64,000 nt of DNA, taken from Absicoccus porci (GTDB lineage Bacteria > Bacillota_I > Bacilli_A > Erysipelotrichales > Erysipelotrichaceae). The position numbers were made by a program, and so were the translations under genes. Of the stretch, positions 63,005 to 64,000 are shown one piece after another (the stretch's first letter is position 1; every line of letters starts with the position of its first letter). The stretch spans positions 42,585-106,584 of the forward strand of contig NZ_RJQC01000001.1 in NCBI RefSeq assembly GCF_003725415.1, read 5' to 3'. The notes beneath the pieces are model-generated. The model ran no database searches, was not told the DNA's origin, and saw only the letters and a list, made by a program, of their open reading frames with translations.

Positions 63005-64000
63005 GCATGTAGCGAAGATCCAAGTAAAAGACATTCAATCCTCGACACCGTTTCATGCGGGATTGGAGTTTACGCCCCAAACACGAGGAACATGGACGAT
63101 TGCGCATACCCCGCTTTTGATTCCCGAAAGTCATGAGATCTTTGTGTGTCCGCAAGGTTGTTTGCGTGGGGTTGTCTTGAGTGCCGCTGAAGCCCATGGG
63201 ATGGATCGATTTTCCATGGTCACTGTAACGGAAGACGATTTATACAATGGTAAGATCGAAGAATTGTTCATCGACGGAGTCAGTGATATTGTGGAACATT
63301 TGGATCCCCAACCCCCTTTGGTGATGACGTTTACGAGTTGTGTGCATCATTTTGTGGCCATTGATTTGGATTTGGTCTTCAAAGAATTAAATCAACGGTT
63401 CCCAGATATCTGTTTTGTAGAAAATTATATGAACTGTACGATGCGCCATTCCAAGGTGCATTATGAATCGATGACGACCAAACAATTGTATGCGGGCTTA
63501 CAGCCCACCAAACAGGATGGTTCCATCAATATCATTGGCAATTATTTTACCCTAGATCGAGATAGTGAGATCTTTCAAATCATCGGAGATGCGAAAGATT
63601 TGTGTCAGATGCGAACCTTTGATGAATATTTAGAAATGGCTGCTTCTTCATATAATATCTATAATGCACCTGTAGCGATTGAATGTGTGCAAGATTTAGA
63701 GAAACGATTGAACCAAAAACCCATCTATATGCCCTATTCATGGGATATCGAAGAAATCAAACAGGATGAAGCCAAGTTGATGGAGATCTTAGGCATTTAT
63801 CCGGATCTTTCTCGCTATGAAAAAGATGCGCTTCGTGCTTTAGAAAAACTGCACGATGCGATCAAGGATATCGAAATTCAAATCGATATGAGTGCCACGC
63901 CGCGTCCTTTGAGTTTAGCCAAATTACTTTTAGAGCATGGATTCCATGTGACAACGGTCTATACCGATACCATTTTACCAGGAGAAGAAAAGGCTTTGGC
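62997..64000 (+). CDS. Nitrogenase component 1-like subunit, cut by window end
   Basis: About 334 codons to the window end with no stop. The reading from ATG 62997 (overlapping the NifH-like stop) begins MNEHVAKIQVKDIQ. P-cluster-type Cys appear as C51 and C55 (FVCPQGCLRG) and C115 (TFTSCVHHFV), a spacing like NifK/BchB. Late SATPRPLSLAKLLLEHG is the third-domain start. A second component 1 subunit likely follows outside the window. Confidence 0.8.
   Translation, partial: MNEHVAKIQVKDIQSSTPFHAGLEFTPQTRGTWTIAHTPLLIPESHEIFVCPQGCLRGVVLSAAEAHGMDRFSMVTVTEDDLYNGKIEELFIDGVSDIVEHLDPQPPLVMTFTSCVHHFVAIDLDLVFKELNQRFPDICFVENYMNCTMRHSKVHYESMTTKQLYAGLQPTKQDGSINIIGNYFTLDRDSEIFQIIGDAKDLCQMRTFDEYLEMAASSYNIYNAPVAIECVQDLEKRLNQKPIYMPYSWDIEEIKQDEAKLMEILGIYPDLSRYEKDALRALEKLHDAIKDIEIQIDMSATPRPLSLAKLLLEHGFHVTTVYTDTILPGEEKAL

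Noticed and set aside
54786-64000. True nitrogen-fixing nitrogenase
   Set aside because: Proteins are shorter than NifDK, one subunit lacks a cluster Cys, and no nifE, nifN or nifB lies near. The NifH-like ATPases fit the wider family better.
1-64000. CRISPR arrays, tRNA or rRNA genes
   Set aside because: I saw no regular spaced repeats, no tRNA cloverleaf with a T-arm GTTCRA box, and no rRNA-like sequence. The only tRNA-related feature is the T-box.

Overview
The window looks like a chromosomal segment of an anaerobic, low-to-moderate GC Bacillota (Firmicutes). The pointers are AGGAGG-type ribosome binding sites, a T-box leader and a lysine riboswitch, a YveK/YwqE/YwqD-type exopolysaccharide cassette, LytR-CpsA-Psr and patatin-like proteins, and [FeFe]-hydrogenase-type maturases. 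An Erysipelotrichia-like host is my guess from overall gene flavour; nothing in the window proves it.

Layout. 1-1602: IS256-family insertion sequence cut by the window start. 1735-4233: decayed sugar-PTS regulator, PTS EIIB tail and Nif3-like gene. 4494-6510: two-gene ATPase + HEPN module resembling an abortive-infection or toxin system. 6511-8001: remains of IS21-type elements. 8002-12227: exopolysaccharide control cassette (chain-length protein, PHP phosphatase, BY-kinase with a YGYGYG tail, lipoprotein, LCP ligase). 12520-14124: intact IS4-family element with a 10-bp target duplication. 14223-16126: DAHP synthase plus a hydroxyacyl-CoA dehydrogenase-like gene. 16127-18808: decayed sequence, a membrane protein and a secreted protein. 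18846-26952: arginine operon argG-H-C-J-B-D-F behind a T-box whose specifier reads CGC (Arg). 27165-36921: MarR regulator/alcohol dehydrogenase, sugar nucleotidyltransferase, patatins, an aldolase/YjbQ/triosephosphate-isomerase-like group. 36947-39843: RidA and proBA. 39854-42080: GtrA plus truncated glycosyltransferase and histidine-kinase remnants. 42144-42668: a pseudoknot-capable leader RNA with an attenuator ahead of a small unknown protein. 44769-48747: lysine riboswitch and lysA-dapA-dapB-panE-like operon. 48843-51150: class II amidotransferase, a third patatin and a membrane protein. 51626-52015: decayed HTH regulator.

The most unusual part is 52245-64000 (runs off the end). It is a near-continuous operon holding [FeFe]-hydrogenase maturases HydE and HydF and a TM1266-type regulator, then a NifH-like protein with two nitrogenase-component-1-like subunits, then HypF-HypC-HypD-HypE, then a second NifH-like protein and a third component-1-like subunit. 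There is no hydG, hypA, hypB, hydrogenase structural gene or nif cofactor gene in the window. HypFCDE are known to build an Fe(CN)2CO unit, and HydE and HydF to build the di-iron subcluster of [FeFe] hydrogenase. Translational coupling of these with two nitrogenase-like reductase systems suggests an undescribed metallocofactor pathway, for example a HydG-independent route to an H-cluster-like cofactor. That function is inference.

Regulation readable from the sequence: T-box termination control of arginine synthesis, lysine-riboswitch control of the DAP/lysine genes, an unidentified attenuator at 42144-42290, and a terminator with a possible alternative stem between hydF and the TM1266-like gene.
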